From positions 1 through 64,000 of the forward strand of contig NZ_JAUSSR010000020.1 in the NCBI RefSeq assembly GCF_030812475.1: a DNA stretch of 64,000 nucleotides. Direction: 5' to 3'. This document shows positions 62,528 to 64,000 of the stretch, one piece after another; within the stretch, counting starts at the first letter, position 1; each line of letters begins with the position of its first letter. The DNA is from Pseudomonas lini (GTDB lineage: Bacteria > Pseudomonadota > Gammaproteobacteria > Pseudomonadales > Pseudomonadaceae). The notes beneath the pieces were generated by a model, which worked only from the letters and a program-made list of their open reading frames with translations, had not been told where the DNA came from and did not search any database. The translations under genes and the position numbers were made by a program.

Positions 62528-63529
62528 ATGAAAGTCACAAGCCACGTCAGAGTCGCCATTATTGGGTCAGGTCCTGCCGGTTACACGGCTGCCCTTTATG
62601 CTGCCCGCGCAAATCTTAAGCCAACCCTTATTGCTGGCCGCGAACCGGGTGGGCAACTCACGACCACCACCGACGTCGAGAATTGGCCGGGTGATGCGAC
62701 CGGAGTCCAAGGACCGGAACTGATGGAGCGTATGCTTGAGCACGTCAAGCGATTCGAAACGAACGTCGTGCAGGACCATATTCGCTCGGTATCCCTGGAA
62801 TGTAGGCCCTTCAAGCTTCACGGAGATCTTGGAGAGTACACCTGTGATGCGTTAATCGTTGCCACAGGCGCGTCGGCGAAGTGGCTTGGGATTCCTTCAG
62901 AGAAAGAGTTCTTGGGGCGTGGCGTTTCGGGATGTGCAACTTGCGACGCATTTTTCTATCAGGATGAGGAAGTTTGTGTCGTTGGTGGAGGTAATACGGC
63001 GGTAGAAGAGGCGCTCCTTCTGTCCAACATCGCAAAGCACGTCACGCTCGTACATCGGCGGAACAAGCTCCGAGCTGAACCGATCCTCATCAGCAGATTG
63101 ATGGAAAAAGTGCGTCAGGGCATTGTGACTCTCAAGCTGAGTTATGTGCTCGACGAAGTCCGCGGCGATGACACAGGCGTGACGAGCGTCCTGTTGAAAA
63201 GTGTCTCTGAGGATCAAGAGGAACTTGTCAGTGTGAAGGGCTGCTTTATAGCCATCGGCCACACACCAAATACCGCCATCTTTGCTGAAAAACTGGAAAT
63301 GAAGAACGGTTACATCGTCACTCGTTCCGGCTTGAATGGCTACGCGACGATGACGAGCGTCCCAGGCGTATTTGCAGCCGGTGATGTACAGGATCAGATA
63401 TATCGACAGGCAGTAACGAGTGCCGCTACTGGATGCATGGCGGCGCTCGACGCACATCGGTTCTTGGAGGAACAGGCTGCTGCTTCCGCCCTTGAAGAGG
63501 CCGGTCACCATGGATATGCGACAGCTTAA
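62528..63529 (+). CDS. Thioredoxin reductase-like flavoprotein
   Basis: 333-residue FAD/NADPH enzyme of the TrxB family. The N-terminal FAD motif is IIGSGPAGYTAALYAARA, the redox-active pair is C136-A-T-C139, the NADPH motif is VVGGGNTAVEEAL with HRRNKLRAEP, and FAAGDVQD binds FAD. It is probably not the housekeeping TrxB: it lies in a less GC-rich accessory region directly after the glutaredoxin-DinB gene, which it may reduce. Its 3' end overlaps the LysR gene by 20 nt. Confidence 0.92.
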   Translation: MKVTSHVRVAIIGSGPAGYTAALYAARANLKPTLIAGREPGGQLTTTTDVENWPGDATGVQGPELMERMLEHVKRFETNVVQDHIRSVSLECRPFKLHGDLGEYTCDALIVATGASAKWLGIPSEKEFLGRGVSGCATCDAFFYQDEEVCVVGGGNTAVEEALLLSNIAKHVTLVHRRNKLRAEPILISRLMEKVRQGIVTLKLSYVLDEVRGDDTGVTSVLLKSVSEDQEELVSVKGCFIAIGHTPNTAIFAEKLEMKNGYIVTRSGLNGYATMTSVPGVFAAGDVQDQIYRQAVTSAATGCMAALDAHRFLEEQAAASALEEAGHHGYATA

Positions 63530-64000
63530 ATACTTCCTTAAGGTCGCTGACCTCGGCAGTATCTCAAAAGCGAGCGATCACTTGCATGTGGCTCAGTCCG
63601 CTGTGAGCATGCAAATCGCAGGGCTCGAGCAAGAGCTGGGCAGCCAAATATTTCTGCGCCGCTCGACCGGCGTAGAACTGACTGAGCCAGGTCGTCTTCT
63701 GTACCGCCATGCCAGATTGATTTTGCGGCAGGTCGAAATTGCCCACGAAGATGTCGCCAAAGCGAGCGATGAACCGGCAGGTACAGTCACCTTGGGTCTG
63801 CCGTCAGCGGTCGTAGAGATCGTAGGAATGGCAATGATTCAGGCGTGCAAAGAGAAGCTGCCGAAGGTGCAGCTGCAAATCATTGAAGGCCTGAGTGTAT
63901 TGCTTGGGGAGTTCACGCTAAACGGCCGATTGGATATTTCCATTCTTTTCATCGATCACGCGCAACGCGGGCTTGAGATACTACCAATTCTGGATGAGGA
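63510..64000 (+). CDS. LysR family transcriptional regulator (partial)
   Basis: First 163 codons of a LysR regulator cut by the window end. The N-terminal winged helix-turn-helix is MDMRQLKYFLKVADLGSISKASDHLHVAQSAVSMQ-like with LEQELG; the effector domain starts at about residue 90 (GTVTLGLPSAVVEIVG), resembling the Nac/Cbl-type branch. It starts inside the trxB 3' end, so it is co-transcribed with the redox genes rather than divergent, which is unusual for LysR regulators. Confidence 0.92.
   Translation, partial: MDMRQLKYFLKVADLGSISKASDHLHVAQSAVSMQIAGLEQELGSQIFLRRSTGVELTEPGRLLYRHARLILRQVEIAHEDVAKASDEPAGTVTLGLPSAVVEIVGMAMIQACKEKLPKVQLQIIEGLSVLLGEFTLNGRLDISILFIDHAQRGLEILPILDE

Noticed and set aside
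58400..64000. A second copy of the tRNA 3' end marking attR
   Set aside because: Looked for a repeat of the T-arm/acceptor end; only short chance matches (for example TGGTCCAAGG near 58465 and 58656) were seen.

Overview
The window is a chromosomal segment of a Pseudomonas, most likely of the P. fluorescens group. Gene content and order match, in reverse, the P. aeruginosa PA0668-PA0575 backbone (from memory of that genome; no search was run). It also carries the GDSL autotransporter esterase gene and the dense REP/REPIN repeats typical of fluorescent pseudomonads. Nearly everything up to 58.4 kb is conserved core genome, densely packed with many 1-4 nt start/stop overlaps. LAYOUT. 0.1-9.6 kb: tyrosyl-tRNA synthetase, an M23 peptidoglycan hydrolase with anmK (wall synthesis and recycling), erpA (Fe-S insertion), argC, hemJ, a nitronate monooxygenase-like flavoprotein, a DUF805 membrane protein, an SDR and a HIT protein. 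9.8-19.3 kb: coq7, an OsmC-like protein, the crp/vfr regulator, a lipoate-ligase-like protein, then trpGDC, the estP autotransporter and trpE. Both trp units are preceded by near-twin leader peptides ending in ARWRWRA; the trpE leader lies in frame inside the 3' end of gph. 19.2-29.0 kb: gph, rpe, an ABC uptake operon (agtABCD type, for GABA/5-aminovalerate) and its likely two-component system agtSR. 29.1-40.5 kb: a DUF3530 protein, djlA, murU-amgK (MurNAc recycling), then the envelope/RNA cluster lptD-surA-pdxA-rsmA-apaG-apaH and glpE. 40.7-45.7 kb: the prkA-yeaH-spoVR stress cluster, with a good sigma-54 promoter in front of yeaH. 45.8-54.4 kb: cca, folK-folB, plsY, tsaD and the macromolecular synthesis genes rpsU-dnaG-rpoD. 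54.6-58.4 kb: a five-part c-di-GMP enzyme (RmcA type) and a CAU-anticodon tRNA. ACCESSORY PART, 58.4-64.0 kb: the tRNA borders a degraded tyrosine integrase with an amber codon, a frameshift and an IS2-subgroup IS3 element in its 3' part. Beyond it the DNA is less GC-rich by eye. It holds an orphan small protein, a 34-nt tandem repeat, and a small redox module: a glutaredoxin-DinB fusion, a thioredoxin reductase and a LysR regulator cut by the window edge. This looks like the decayed left end of a tRNA-integrated island. The redox module is the most plausible poorly described system here; the paired trp leaders are the most striking regulatory structure.
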